From: Mycobacterium lacus
GTDB taxonomy: Bacteria > Actinomycetota > Actinomycetes > Mycobacteriales > Mycobacteriaceae
Reading direction: 5' to 3'
Length of the DNA stretch: 64,000 nt
Assembly: GCF_010731535.1 (NCBI RefSeq)
Contig: NZ_AP022581.1
Location: forward strand, 4,535,952-4,599,951
A program made the position numbers and the translations under genes. Below are positions 12,496 through 21,188 of the stretch, piece by piece (position 1 is the first letter of the stretch; every line of letters begins with the position of its first letter). The notes under the pieces were generated by a model. It saw only the letters and a program-made list of their open reading frames with translations. It was not told the origin of the DNA and made no database searches.

Positions 12496-14001
12496 TCAAC
12501 GCTTGGAGCGCTGCCGTATCCGCGTGGTGAGTTCTTTGACGTGATCAAAAACCTCTCGGCGTTCGGCCATCTCGGACAAGATCTTGCGTTGGGCGTACAT
12601 GACCGTGGTGTGGTCACGGCCGAACGCCTGGCCGATCTTGGGCAGTGACAGGTCGGTGAGTTCACGGCAAAGGTACATCGCGATTTGCCGCGACTGCGCC
12701 AGGGCCCGCGTTTTACCCGGGCCGCGCAATTCTTCCACCGTGGTGTCGAAGTATTCGGCGGTGGCGGCCATGATCGTCGCCGCGCTGATCTGCATGGTGC
12801 TGGCGTCGGCGATCAGGTCGCGAAGCACAATCTCGGCTAGGGCCTTGTCGATGGGCGTCTTGTTCAACGAGGCGAACGCGGTGACCCGGATGAGCGCACC
12901 TTCGAGTTCGCGGATGTTGCGTTCGATGCTGCTGGCGATCAGCTCGAGTACGTCGTCGGGCACCGCGAGCCGTTCCATTTGTGCTTTCTTGCGCAGGATG
13001 GCGATGCGGGTTTCGAGCTCGGGGGGCTGAACGTCGGTAATCAGCCCCCACTCGAAACGGGTTCTCAGTCGGTCTTCGAGGGTGGCGAGCTGCTTGGGCG
13101 GGCGGTCCGATGAGATGACAATCTGCTTGTTCGCGTTGTGCAGCGTGTTGAAGGTGTGGAAAAACTCTTCTTGGATGCCTTCTTTGCCCTCGATGAATTG
13201 GATGTCGTCGACGAGGAGCACGTCGACATCGCGGTAGCTGCGTTTGAAGGCGACTTTGCGGTCATCACGTAGCGAGTTGATGAAGTCGTTCGTGAATTCT
13301 TCGGTGGAGACGTACTTGACCCGCATCCCGGAGAACAGGCGCTGCGCGTAGTTGCCGGCTGCGTGTAACAGGTGCGTCTTGCCGAGGCCGGACTCGCCCC
13401 AGATGAAGAGGGGGTTGTAGGCGCGGGCCGGTGCTTCGGCGATGGCCAGGGCGGCGGCATGGGCGAATCGATTGGAGGCACCGATGACGAACGTGTCGAA
13501 GGTGTATCGGCGGTTGAGGCTGGTTCCGCTGATTGCAGCGGGGTCGGCGTTGTGCGGACGTTCCGTGAAGTAAGCCGGCCAGCTGCGCCGAGCACCGCCG
13601 GGGTTTTCACCGTTTTCGTCCGTCTCGTCGGGGTCGGTACCGGGATCGTCGGGTGGTGCGAGAGCAGGGTCGTCGACGTCGTCGGCGGGAGTTGGCGGTG
13701 CGATGCGCACGCCGAGTCGTACCTCGTGCCCGAGTCGGCGGCTCAGTGCGTCGGTGATCGGGGTGCGCAGGTGACGTTCGATCTCGTTTTGCACGAAGCT
13801 GCTCGGCACCGACAGCAGGGCAAACCCCTCGACGATGGTGAGCGGTTGGACGAGATTTAGCCAGGCTCTTTGCTGTGGGGTCAGGGGCGCGGTCAGCGTA
13901 GTGCCAGTCGTCACGACGCCGTCAGAGTTCGGTTCGCCGTTGAGTTCGGAGACGACCGCGTTCCATACGGTGCTGAAACCAGAACCGGGGTCATCAGTCA
14001 A
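12496..14001 (-). CDS. dnaA: Chromosomal replication initiator protein DnaA
   Basis: 501 residues from the TTG at 14001. Domain I (about 1-100), an acidic Pro-rich domain II linker, the AAA+ domain with Walker A GESGLGKTH and Walker B VDVLLVDDIQF, and domain IV with the DnaA-box reader GRDHTTVMYAQRKI are all present. The TTG start (LTDDPGSGF) is preceded by AGGGAGA at 8 nt and is the start used in M. tuberculosis; the frame extends to 14061 but that adds unconserved residues overlapping promoter DnaA boxes. DnaA opens oriC immediately downstream and probably represses itself through boxes at 14062-14093. Confidence 0.97.
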   Translation of the reverse strand: MTDDPGSGFSTVWNAVVSELNGEPNSDGVVTTGTTLTAPLTPQQRAWLNLVQPLTIVEGFALLSVPSSFVQNEIERHLRTPITDALSRRLGHEVRLGVRIAPPTPADDVDDPALAPPDDPGTDPDETDENGENPGGARRSWPAYFTERPHNADPAAISGTSLNRRYTFDTFVIGASNRFAHAAALAIAEAPARAYNPLFIWGESGLGKTHLLHAAGNYAQRLFSGMRVKYVSTEEFTNDFINSLRDDRKVAFKRSYRDVDVLLVDDIQFIEGKEGIQEEFFHTFNTLHNANKQIVISSDRPPKQLATLEDRLRTRFEWGLITDVQPPELETRIAILRKKAQMERLAVPDDVLELIASSIERNIRELEGALIRVTAFASLNKTPIDKALAEIVLRDLIADASTMQISAATIMAATAEYFDTTVEELRGPGKTRALAQSRQIAMYLCRELTDLSLPKIGQAFGRDHTTVMYAQRKILSEMAERREVFDHVKELTTRIRQRSKR

Positions 14002-14586
14002 CGACGCATCTCCCTGGTCCTTGGAATGTCTGGGCCGAAGGACAACTGTTGTTGGTGACAACTGTCCACATGCTTATCCACAGATGTGGAAAGGACGACG
14101 GTAAACGTGCCGCAGCCTACCGGCAACGGCTCGCGATCTCCGGGCTGAAGACAACCATGAAGGTTATCCGCGCAGCTAGTTGATCCGCCATCCTCGCTTC
14201 GTTGTGCACCGGCCGTTTCGGGCGAAACGGCGGCAAAACTTCACCGCCCGAAGCTAACAGTTTTCCGTGCGGCTGCCAACAGTTCCGTTGCAATCTGGCG
14301 GGTTCTTTTCCGCGACCGCGAGGCTTTGGCTTGCGTTGCGGCAGTACGGCTTGCCGCCCATGCAGTTTGGGGCGGGTCCGTTGGGCTGCGCCAAGTTTGA
14401 CCGGGCGAAGGCTCGTCAGTACCCTCAAACAGTCGCCCGAAAGTCGGCGATACGGCTGCGACCCGGATGAAATGTCTGGCGACCGCGCCGGCCAGCAGCG
14501 AGACCACGCCCGCCCGACCTGCGGACCAATGCAGTTGCAAAGCATAAGCGGCCGGATGGCGATGCAGACATAGCGAGGAGAACGCC
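14002..14586. promoter_or_regulatory. dnaA/rpmH divergent control region with DnaA boxes
   Basis: 585 bp without a gene. Next to the dnaA start lie DnaA-type boxes at 14062-14070 (CTGTCCACA), 14074-14082 (TTATCCACA, a perfect consensus) and 14085-14093 (complement strand), suggesting DnaA autoregulation. The rest must hold the rpmH-operon promoter and leader. No further gene is convincing. In M. tuberculosis this region carries the dnaA promoters while the functional origin is on the other side of dnaA. Confidence 0.7.
14213..14230. promoter_or_regulatory. 18-bp palindrome in the dnaA-rpmH region
   Basis: CCGTTTCG and CGAAACGG are perfect 8-bp arms separated by GG. It could be a dimeric repressor site or a small hairpin in the rpmH leader. 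I do not recognise the motif. Confidence 0.35.
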
Positions 14587-14730
14587 GTGGCCAAGGGCAA
14601 GCGGACCTTCCAGCCGAACAACCGGCGCCGAGCCCGGGTGCACGGTTTCCGGTTGCGGATGCGCACCCGGGCCGGGCGCTCGATCGTATCCAACCGGCGC
14701 CGCAAAGGTCGCCGCGCGTTGACTGCCTGA
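14587..14730 (+). CDS. rpmH: 50S ribosomal protein L34
   Basis: 47-residue highly basic ribosomal protein of the large subunit. The translation starts at a GTG: AKGKRTFQPNNRRRARVHGF, then RMRTRAGRSIVSNRRRKGRR. The start is set by GAGGAGA 6 nt upstream and by the conserved K-R-T-[FY]-Q-P-N beginning. First gene of the rpmH-rnpA-yidD-yidC-jag-rsmG-parAB run, head-to-head with dnaA as in most bacteria. Confidence 0.97.
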   Translation: MAKGKRTFQPNNRRRARVHGFRLRMRTRAGRSIVSNRRRKGRRALTA

Positions 14731-14754
14731 TCACAACGGCCAGGTTTCTTGGCG

Positions 14755-15117
14755 GTGCTTTCCGCACGCAACCGCATGAGGCGGTCTACCGAGTTCGACG
14801 AGACGGTGAAGTACGGGATGCGTGGTGTGCAGCCCGACGTGATCGTTCACGTTCGACGGGGCGGTGATCGCGAACCGGGAAAGGGCCCGCGCGTCGGGCT
14901 GATTATCGCCAAGCCGGTGGGTTCGGCCGTCGAGCGCCATCGAGTGGCGCGTCGGCTCCGCCACGTCGCCCGCGCCTTGGTGGGCCTTCTCGACCCGTCC
15001 GATCAGGTAGTGATCCGGGCGCTGCCAAGCAGTCGACAGGTGTCGTCGGCACGGTTGGAACAAGAGCTGCAAACCGGGTTGCGCCGCGCGTTCGAGTTGG
15101 CGGGAACGCAGCGGTGA
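14755..15117 (+). CDS. rnpA: Ribonuclease P protein component
   Basis: 120 residues. Basic protein cofactor of RNase P, which matures tRNA 5' ends. The RNase P signature is visible (GPRVGLIIAKPVGSAVERHRVARRLRH). The GTG at 14755 gives LSARNRMRRSTEF, equivalent to the M. tuberculosis start; a TTG 6 nt earlier is possible. The stop overlaps the yidD start by 4 nt (GTGA). Confidence 0.94.
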   Translation: MLSARNRMRRSTEFDETVKYGMRGVQPDVIVHVRRGGDREPGKGPRVGLIIAKPVGSAVERHRVARRLRHVARALVGLLDPSDQVVIRALPSSRQVSSARLEQELQTGLRRAFELAGTQR

Positions 15118-15464
15118 GGGGATCGGCGCACAGATACCGGAGCGTGGCCCATGGCGCCGGCAGGGGGGCAGCGCGCGGATTGATTTTCCTCATCGAACTC
15201 TATCGGCACATGATTTCACCGCTGCGTCCGGCGTCGTGCCGATTTGTGCCCACCTGCAGTCAGTACGCCGTGGACGCTCTCGGCGAGTACGGCGTCATTA
15301 GGGGGAGCTGGCTGACGACGGTCAGGCTCCTCAAGTGCGGACCGTGGCATCAAGGAGGGTGGGACCCAATACCCGAGCGCCGGGGGTCCGGGGCTGACTC
15401 CGATGATGCCGGTAATGGCTGGGACCCCCCAGCGAAGCAAGCGGAGAGTGAATCTGTTGTTTGA
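15114..15464 (+). CDS. yidD: Membrane protein insertion efficiency factor YidD
   Basis: 116 residues. The family core is clear: FLIELYRHMISPL, then SCRFVPTCSQYAVDALGEYG and KCGPWHQGGWDPIP, with the conserved Cys residues. YidD helps insertion of inner-membrane proteins by YidC. It starts at a GTG overlapping the rnpA stop and its 3' end overlaps the yidC start by 17 nt. The C-terminal tail (from about residue 85) is low complexity and species-variable. Confidence 0.92.
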   Translation: MRGSAHRYRSVAHGAGRGAARGLIFLIELYRHMISPLRPASCRFVPTCSQYAVDALGEYGVIRGSWLTTVRLLKCGPWHQGGWDPIPERRGSGADSDDAGNGWDPPAKQAESESVV

Positions 15465-16578
15465 TTTCTTCAGCCTCGACTTCGTCTACTACCCGGTGTC
15501 GTGGATCATGTGGCTTTGGTACAAGCTGTTCGGGTTCGTGCTGGGGCCATCGAATTTTTTCGCCTGGGCGCTGTCGGTGATGTTCCTGGTCTTCACTTTG
15601 CGGGCGTTGCTCTACAAGCCGTTCGTGCGCCAGATCCGCACCACCCGGCAAATGCAGGAACTCCAACCGCAGATCAAGGCGCTGCAAAAGAAGTACGGCA
15701 AGGATCGTCAGCGCATGGCGCTCGAAATGCAGAAGTTACAGCGTGAGCACGGCTTCAACCCCATCCTCGGTTGCTTGCCGATGCTGGCGCAGATCCCGGT
15801 GTTTCTGGGGTTGTATCACGTGCTGCGCTCGTTCAATCGCACGACAGGAGGCTTCGGCCAGCCGCACATGTCGGTGATCGAGAACCGGCTCACCGGCAAC
15901 TACGTGTTCACCCCGACCGATGTCGGCCACTTCCTGGACGCCAACTTGTTCGGTGCTCCGATCGGTGCGTACATGACGCAACGGTCCGGGTTGGACGCGT
16001 TCGTCGATTTCAGTCGTCCGGCGGTAATCGCGGTGGGCGCCCCGGTGATGATCCTGGCCGGCATCGCGACCTATTTCAACAGTCGAGCATCGGTCGCGCG
16101 ACAAAGTCCGGAGGCGGCCGCGAACCCACAGACCGCGATGATGAACAAGCTGGCGCTGTATGTGTTTCCGCTCGGGGTGGTGGTCGGTGGGCCGTTCCTT
16201 CCGTTGGCGATCATCTTGTACTGGTTCGCCAACAACATCTGGACCTTCGGTCAGCAGCACTATGTGTTCGGCATGATCGAACGGGAGGACGAGGCGAAGC
16301 GACAGGAGGCCCTGCAGCGCCGGGCGGCGAACGCCCCGGCACCGGGAGCCAAACCCAAGCGCGCTGCCAAGGCGGCACCGGGAAAGAGCGACGGTTCGTC
16401 GAGCGGCAGCGGCGACGACGCGGAGGCCAATTCCAGCAAGACGGACACCGACAGCCAGACGCCCGAGAGCGAGCAGGCGAAGGCCGAAACGAACAAGCCG
16501 AATCCCGCCGGGCGCAACATCAGCCGCAGCAGCCGAACCCCGCGCCCCGGTGCGCGCCCGAAGCGACGCAAACGTTGA
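15448..16578 (+). CDS. yidC: Membrane protein insertase YidC
   Basis: 376 residues. Five membrane segments of the 60KD_IMP family are visible, beginning VYYPVSWIMWLWYKLFGFVL and FFAWALSVMFLVFTL, with the coiled-coil cytoplasmic loop (QMQELQPQIKALQKKYGKDR) and the NPILGCLPMLAQIPVFLGLY segment. The C-terminal hydrophilic tail is Lys/Arg/Ala-rich and ends RPKRRKR, typical of mycobacterial YidC. I chose the GTG at 15448 (NLLFDFFSLDFVYY follows), matching the M. tuberculosis N-terminus, over an ATG at 15403 that would add 15 unconserved residues. Confidence 0.95.
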   Translation: MNLLFDFFSLDFVYYPVSWIMWLWYKLFGFVLGPSNFFAWALSVMFLVFTLRALLYKPFVRQIRTTRQMQELQPQIKALQKKYGKDRQRMALEMQKLQREHGFNPILGCLPMLAQIPVFLGLYHVLRSFNRTTGGFGQPHMSVIENRLTGNYVFTPTDVGHFLDANLFGAPIGAYMTQRSGLDAFVDFSRPAVIAVGAPVMILAGIATYFNSRASVARQSPEAAANPQTAMMNKLALYVFPLGVVVGGPFLPLAIILYWFANNIWTFGQQHYVFGMIEREDEAKRQEALQRRAANAPAPGAKPKRAAKAAPGKSDGSSSGSGDDAEANSSKTDTDSQTPESEQAKAETNKPNPAGRNISRSSRTPRPGARPKRRKR

Positions 16579-16648
16579 CGAAAACTCTGCGGGGCGCGGC
16601 GGAGCGGCCCGACAAGAAGACGGACCCGTGGATGAGGGAGAGAACGCC

Positions 16649-17230
16649 ATGACGGACGCCAACACGACCGAGCTCGACACCGAGACCGATGACACAGAAC
16701 AGCCGACCGGGCATGCGCCAGAGGGCGCGGCGGCCGCAGACGCGGATGCGGACGAGGCCGACGATCTGGAGGAGCGCCTAGTCGCGGAGGGGGAGATCGC
16801 CGGCGACTATCTGGAAGAGCTGTTGGATCTGCTGGACTTCGACGGCGACATCGATCTGGATGTCGAGGGCAACCGCGCCGTGGTGAGCATCGACGGCAGC
16901 GACGACCTGAACAAGTTGGTGGGCCGTACCGGCGAGGTGCTCGACGCTCTGCAGGAACTCACTCGGCTGGCGGTGCACCAGAAGACGGGAGTGCGGAGCC
17001 GGTTGATGCTCGACATCGCGAGCTGGCGGCGTCGGCGCCGTGAGGAATTGGCGGCGCTGGGCGATAAGGTGGCGCAGCGGGTGCTGTCCACCGGTCAGCG
17101 CGAGGAGTTGGCCCCGATGACGCCGTTCGAGCGGAAGATCGTTCACGACGCGGTGGCGGCCGTGCCGGGCGTGCACAGCGAAAGCGAGGGCGTGGAGCCG
17201 TCACGCCGAGTCGTTGTCTTGCCTGACTGA
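16649..17230 (+). CDS. jag: Jag/KhpB-type KH-R3H RNA-binding protein
   Basis: 193 residues (Rv3920c-like). An acidic N-terminal segment (about 1-50) is followed by a KH domain (EEGEIAGDYLEEL-type start and GRTGEVLDALQELTRLAV) and an R3H domain with PFERKIVHDAVA and the Arg/His pair. It binds single-stranded RNA and in other bacteria affects cell elongation. The ATG at 16649 follows GAGGGAGAG at a good distance and reproduces the M. tuberculosis start; the upstream open stretch overlaps yidC and is not conserved. Confidence 0.92.
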   Translation: MTDANTTELDTETDDTEQPTGHAPEGAAAADADADEADDLEERLVAEGEIAGDYLEELLDLLDFDGDIDLDVEGNRAVVSIDGSDDLNKLVGRTGEVLDALQELTRLAVHQKTGVRSRLMLDIASWRRRRREELAALGDKVAQRVLSTGQREELAPMTPFERKIVHDAVAAVPGVHSESEGVEPSRRVVVLPD

Positions 17231-17299
17231 CGCCGCGACGGAAGCGGAGTTACAGCTGTGTAGTTCACGCGGGCCGTGGGAGCCCGCAAGACCGAAGGA

Positions 17300-18064
17300 A
17301 TGTTTCACGTGAAACATGTCGGCCCCCGCGAGCGGGCAGCGCCCGCGTCGGCGGCTGCCTTCGAGGGCGATGACGTGCCGGCGGCTGCCTTCGAGGTCTT
17401 CGGTCCGCGGCTCGACCTTGCCCGGCGCTACGCCCAAGCGCTGGCGGGCGCCGGGGTGGACCGCGGGGTGCTGGGGCCGCGCGAGGCCGGCCGGTTGTGG
17501 GAGCGGCATCTGCTGAACAGCGCGACGATCGCGGAGCTTCTCGAATCGGGTGACCGGGTCATCGACATCGGGAGCGGAGCCGGCTTGCCGGGCATCCCGG
17601 TGGCGATTGCGCGAGCCGACCTCCGGGTGATTCTCCTCGAGCCGCTACTGCGCCGCGTTGAGTTTCTTCGCGAGGTTGTCGCCGACCTCGGCCTGGCTGC
17701 CGACGTGGTCCGCGGGCGAGCGGAGGAGCCCTGGGTACAGGAGCAGGTGGGCGGTTGCGACGCCGCGGTGTCGCGGGCGGTGGCGGCGTTGGACAAATTG
17801 ACGAAATGGAGTATGCCGTTGCTACGGCCGAACGGGCGGATGCTCGCGATCAAGGGGGAGCGCGCCTCCGAAGAAGTACACGAACACCGGCGTGTGATGG
17901 CCGCATCGGGCGCCGTCGATGTCAGGGTGATCACATGTGGCGCGAACTATTTGCGGCCGCCCACAACCGTGGTGCTCGCCCGGCGCGGCGCGGAGGCGCG
18001 GCACAAACCGGCACGCAAACCGGACGGACAGCGCATCCCGAAAGAGAACAGGGGGACGGCATGA
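17300..18064 (+). CDS. rsmG: 16S rRNA (guanine-527-N7)-methyltransferase RsmG
   Basis: 254 residues from the ATG at 17300. Rossmann methyltransferase with SAM-binding DIGSGAGLPGIPVAIARADL, followed by LEPLLRRVEFLREV and the C-terminal KGERASEEV region. It methylates G527 of 16S rRNA; loss causes low-level streptomycin resistance. The start codon abuts a parS palindrome, and GAAGGA lies directly against the ATG with no spacer, so the start is uncertain; a GTG at 17276 is possible. The stop overlaps the parA ATG by 4 nt. Confidence 0.93.
   Translation: MFHVKHVGPRERAAPASAAAFEGDDVPAAAFEVFGPRLDLARRYAQALAGAGVDRGVLGPREAGRLWERHLLNSATIAELLESGDRVIDIGSGAGLPGIPVAIARADLRVILLEPLLRRVEFLREVVADLGLAADVVRGRAEEPWVQEQVGGCDAAVSRAVAALDKLTKWSMPLLRPNGRMLAIKGERASEEVHEHRRVMAASGAVDVRVITCGANYLRPPTTVVLARRGAEARHKPARKPDGQRIPKENRGTA
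17301..17316. promoter_or_regulatory. parS centromere site 1
   Basis: TGTTTCACGTGAAACA, a perfect 16-bp palindrome identical to the bacterial parS consensus bound by ParB. It begins at the second base of the rsmG start codon, so ParB binding and rsmG translation initiation share sequence. parB itself is 1.8 kb downstream. Confidence 0.97.
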
Positions 18065-19104
18065 GGCCTCCGCGGGGCCCGGCCCCTGCTACGCGAACGT
18101 CGCTCGGCCCAACACCGGGCGAACCGCCCGCCCCGGTAGCGGGAGTGGTCCACGGCGTAGCCGAGTCCGGACCCGCGGCCGCACACAATCCCGCGGTCGA
18201 TGTTTCACGTGAAACATCGACCGACCTCGACACCCCGATCGGCGCGGCCGCGGAGCGCGCCATGCGGATCCTGCACACCACGCACGAGCCGTTGCCTCGG
18301 CCCCCACACCGTCGGGTGTTCACCATCGCGAACCAGAAGGGCGGCGTGGGCAAGACCACCACCGCGGTCAACCTGGCCGCCGCGCTTGCCGTGCAGGGAC
18401 TCAAGACGCTCGTTCTCGATCTCGATCCCCAGGGCAACGCGAGCACGGCCCTCGGCATCACCGACCGGCAGTCCGGCACACCATCCTCGTACGAGGTACT
18501 CCTCGGGGAGGTCCCATTGCAGACGGCGTTGCGACGCAGCCCGCACAGCGAACGACTGTTCTGCGTTCCGGCCACCATCGACCTGGCTGGAGCGGAGATC
18601 GAACTGGTGAGCATGGTGGCGCGCGAGAACCGGTTGCGCACCGCGTTGGCAGAGCTCGACAACTTCGACTTCGACTACGTCTTCGTGGACTGCCCCCCGT
18701 CGCTCGGGTTGCTGACGATCAACGCGCTCGTGGCCGCGCCCGAGGTGATGATTCCGATCCAGTGCGAGTACTACGCGCTCGAGGGCGTGTCACAACTGAT
18801 GCGCAACATCGAGATGGTGAAGGCCCACCTCAATCCGCAGCTCGAGGTGACCACCGTGATCCTTACCATGTACGACGGCCGGACGAAGCTCGCCGACCAG
18901 GTGGCCGCGGAGGTGCGCCGGTACTTCGGAAGCAAGGTGTTGCGCACCGTGATCCCGCGCAGCGTCAAGGTTTCGGAGGCGCCAGGCTACAGCATGACGA
19001 TCATCGATTACGATCCCGGTTCGCGAGGCGCGATGAGCTACCTCGACGCAAGCCGCGAACTCGCCGAACGTGACCAACCCCGATCCGCGAAGGGACGACC
19101 ATGA
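18061..19104 (+). CDS. parA: Chromosome partitioning ATPase ParA
   Basis: 347 residues, the M. tuberculosis length. The deviant Walker A KGGVGKTT is in the ANQKGGVGKTTTAVNLAAAL segment, with Walker A' DLDPQGNASTALG and Walker B VFVDCPPSLGLLT. The N-terminal ~80 residues are a low-complexity extension typical of mycobacterial ParA, and include the peptide encoded by parS site 2 (DVSRETS). ParA segregates the origin with ParB/parS. The ATG overlaps the rsmG stop, and its stop overlaps the parB ATG by 4 nt. Confidence 0.96.
   Translation: MRPPRGPAPATRTSLGPTPGEPPAPVAGVVHGVAESGPAAAHNPAVDVSRETSTDLDTPIGAAAERAMRILHTTHEPLPRPPHRRVFTIANQKGGVGKTTTAVNLAAALAVQGLKTLVLDLDPQGNASTALGITDRQSGTPSSYEVLLGEVPLQTALRRSPHSERLFCVPATIDLAGAEIELVSMVARENRLRTALAELDNFDFDYVFVDCPPSLGLLTINALVAAPEVMIPIQCEYYALEGVSQLMRNIEMVKAHLNPQLEVTTVILTMYDGRTKLADQVAAEVRRYFGSKVLRTVIPRSVKVSEAPGYSMTIIDYDPGSRGAMSYLDASRELAERDQPRSAKGRP
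18201..18216. promoter_or_regulatory. parS centromere site 2
   Basis: Second exact copy of TGTTTCACGTGAAACA, 900 bp from the first and inside the parA coding region, where it encodes part of the N-terminal extension. Two closely spaced parS sites near parAB are expected for mycobacteria. Confidence 0.97.
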
Positions 19105-20093
19105 CGCAGCCGTCACGCAAGAAGGGCGGCCTCGGCCGGGGCCTGGCTTCGCTCATCCCGACCGGTCCCGCCGACGGCGACTCCGGGATTTCGGCGTTCG
19201 GTCCACGAATGGGGACCGCGGCCGCGGACGTGGTGATCGGCGGGCCGGGACCGGATGGCGCCGCGATAGGTGCGGTATACCGAGAGATCCCGCCGAATGC
19301 GATCGAGGCCAACCCCCGCCAACCCCGGCAGGTGTTCGACGAGGAGGCGCTGTCGGAGCTGGTGCACTCCATCCGCGAGTTCGGGCTCCTGCAGCCGATC
19401 GTGGTGCGAGCGATCGAGGGCTCGCGAAGCGGCGCGCACTATCAGATCGTGATGGGGGAGCGGCGCTGGCGGGCGGCCCAAGAGGCGGGCCTGGCGACCA
19501 TCCCCGCCATCGTCCGCGAGACCGGCGACGACAACCTGCTGCGCGACGCCCTTCTGGAAAACATCCACCGGGTGCAGCTGAACCCCTTGGAAGAGGCCGC
19601 GGCATACCAGCAACTGCTCGACGAGTTCGGCGTCACCCACGATGAACTCGCCGCACGCATCGGCCGCTCGCGGCCGCTGATCACGAACATGATCCGGTTG
19701 CTCAAGCTGCCGATCCCGGTGCAGCGCCGGGTCGCGGCGGGCGTGCTGTCCGCCGGCCACGCCCGCGCGCTGCTGTCGCTGGAGGCCGGCCCCGACGCAC
19801 AGGAGGAACTGGCGAGCCGGATCGTCGCGGAAGGCATGTCCGTGCGCGCCACCGAAGAGGCAGTCACCCTGGCCAACCACGAGGCCCATCGGCCGGACGC
19901 GGCGCCGACTCCGCCGCGGCGCAAGCCGATCCAGATGCCTGGCCTCCAAGACGTTGCTGAGCGACTGTCGAACGCCTTCGACACCCGGGTAACCGTCAGT
20001 CTCGGCAAACGCAAAGGCAAGATCGTGGTGGAGTTCGGTTCGGTGGACGACCTGCAGCGCATCGTCGGTCTGATGGCCACGGATAACGCTTGA
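19101..20093 (+). CDS. parB: Chromosome partitioning protein ParB
   Basis: 330 residues. The ParB/Srx CTPase domain is visible (NPRQPRQVFDEEALSELVHS, then GERRWRAAQEAG and ENIHRVQLNPLEEA with the CTP-binding GERR and ENIHR boxes). The central HTH (HDELAARIGRSRPLITNMIR) reads parS. The C-terminal dimerisation region (KIVVEFGSVDDLQRIV) is also present. It starts at the ATG overlapping the parA stop. The N-terminal basic SRKKGGLGRGLASLIP is a typical ParA-stimulating peptide. Confidence 0.96.
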   Translation: MTQPSRKKGGLGRGLASLIPTGPADGDSGISAFGPRMGTAAADVVIGGPGPDGAAIGAVYREIPPNAIEANPRQPRQVFDEEALSELVHSIREFGLLQPIVVRAIEGSRSGAHYQIVMGERRWRAAQEAGLATIPAIVRETGDDNLLRDALLENIHRVQLNPLEEAAAYQQLLDEFGVTHDELAARIGRSRPLITNMIRLLKLPIPVQRRVAAGVLSAGHARALLSLEAGPDAQEELASRIVAEGMSVRATEEAVTLANHEAHRPDAAPTPPRRKPIQMPGLQDVAERLSNAFDTRVTVSLGKRKGKIVVEFGSVDDLQRIVGLMATDNA

Positions 20094-20426
20094 ACAGGAA
20101 CATTCTGTAATTACGTCACTGTGACAGTGGCGTCGGGAACGGGGTTCGCGGACAACGCCCTCCGGCACAACAATTCGACAGAAAACTTTGTGCGTCAAGC
20201 CATTTCATATCCGACCGGCCCACCCATGTGGGCGGCTCACATGACGGCTCGCGTGACAGCGCCAATACTGGCCCGATCGCATCCAACTCTCTTATCCTGG
20301 AGAGGTTGCTGATACACATCGGCCAGGGGAGAGCCGGGCAACCGCCGGGCGACTCCGCGGGCCGCGTGGCGGCCCGCGGAGGAGCGGGGCGGTTGGCTGA
20401 GGTACCGCACGGAGGCCAGGAGACTA
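20094..20426. promoter_or_regulatory. Intergenic region with two hairpins downstream of parB
   Basis: 333 bp without a gene. A hairpin at 20114-20132 (CGTCACTG with CAGTGGCG, 3-nt loop, one G-U) follows parB and may end its transcript, although no U-tract follows. The rest must carry the promoter and leader of the downstream gene. A long perfect hairpin, listed separately, lies in that leader. Confidence 0.5.
20353..20381 (+). promoter_or_regulatory. Perfect 13-bp inverted repeat in leader
   Basis: CTCCGCGGGCCGC and GCGGCCCGCGGAG are perfect arms around a GTG loop, 45 nt before the start codon at 20427. As RNA this would be an extremely stable stem. It could be a leader structure or an attenuator-like stop. 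Confidence 0.6.
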
Positions 20427-21179
20427 GTGTCTGCTCGAATCACGCCGCTGCGGCTCGAGGCCTTCGAGCAGCTTCCCAAGCATGCGCGCCGCTGCGTCTT
20501 CTGGGAGGTCGACCCCGCGGTCCTTGGCAAGGACGACCATCTCGCCGACCCGGAATTCGAAAAGGAAGCCTGGTTGTCGATGGTGATGCTGGAGTGGGGC
20601 TCCTGCGGTCAGGTTGCGACGGCGATGCCGGACGAACGCAGCCACGCCGAACCGCCGTGTTTGGGCTATGTGCTCTACGCTCCTCCGCGCGCTGTACCGC
20701 GGGCGCACCGGTTTCCCACCGCCCCGGTGTCCGCGGATGCGGTGCTGCTGACATCGATGGGTATCGAGCAGGGACAAGCCGCCGACGATCTGCCGCACGC
20801 GCTCATCGCTCGGGTGATCGACGAGTTGGTGCGGCGCGGCGTCCGGGCATTGGAAGCCTTTGGACGCACGCCCGCGGCCAGCGAGCTGGATCCGCGGACG
20901 GCGGACGTGGACGTCCGGCCGGTGCTGGAAGCGCTTGGCGACTGCACGGTCGACCATTGCGTCATCGACGCGGATTTCTTGCGGGACGTGGGTTTCGTCG
21001 TGGTGGCGGAGCACCCGTACTTCCCGCGCTTGCGGCTCGAGCTGGACAAGGGCCTGGGGTGGAAGGCCGAAGTCGAAGCAGCCCTGGAGCGCCTGCTCGA
21101 GAATGCTCAGCTACAACAGCCGGTCGGCGCGGGGTCTGCCACGGGAAACGCCTTGCAGACCCCCGAGCTCAGGATCTAG
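20427..21179 (+). CDS. Conserved protein, Rv3916c-like (possible GNAT fold)
   Basis: 250 residues. The N-terminus (SARITPLRLEAFEQLPKHAR) is followed by a Cys-containing FWEVDP segment and a sheet/helix pattern that has been annotated as an acyl-CoA N-acyltransferase (GNAT) in mycobacteria. I do not see a clear acetyl-CoA P-loop, so the enzyme activity is uncertain. The GTG start is set by GGAGGCCAGGAG upstream. It sits between parB and convergent cwlM, with 9 bp between the two stops, as in M. tuberculosis. Confidence 0.8.
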   Translation: MSARITPLRLEAFEQLPKHARRCVFWEVDPAVLGKDDHLADPEFEKEAWLSMVMLEWGSCGQVATAMPDERSHAEPPCLGYVLYAPPRAVPRAHRFPTAPVSADAVLLTSMGIEQGQAADDLPHALIARVIDELVRRGVRALEAFGRTPAASELDPRTADVDVRPVLEALGDCTVDHCVIDADFLRDVGFVVVAEHPYFPRLRLELDKGLGWKAEVEAALERLLENAQLQQPVGAGSATGNALQTPELRI

Positions 21180-21188
21180 GAAGCGGCG

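Noticed and set aside
15355..15447. C-rich stretch at the yidD 3' end considered as an inserted repeat
   Set aside because: The encoded YidD tail has about the same length and similar residues as in M. tuberculosis, so it is probably native.
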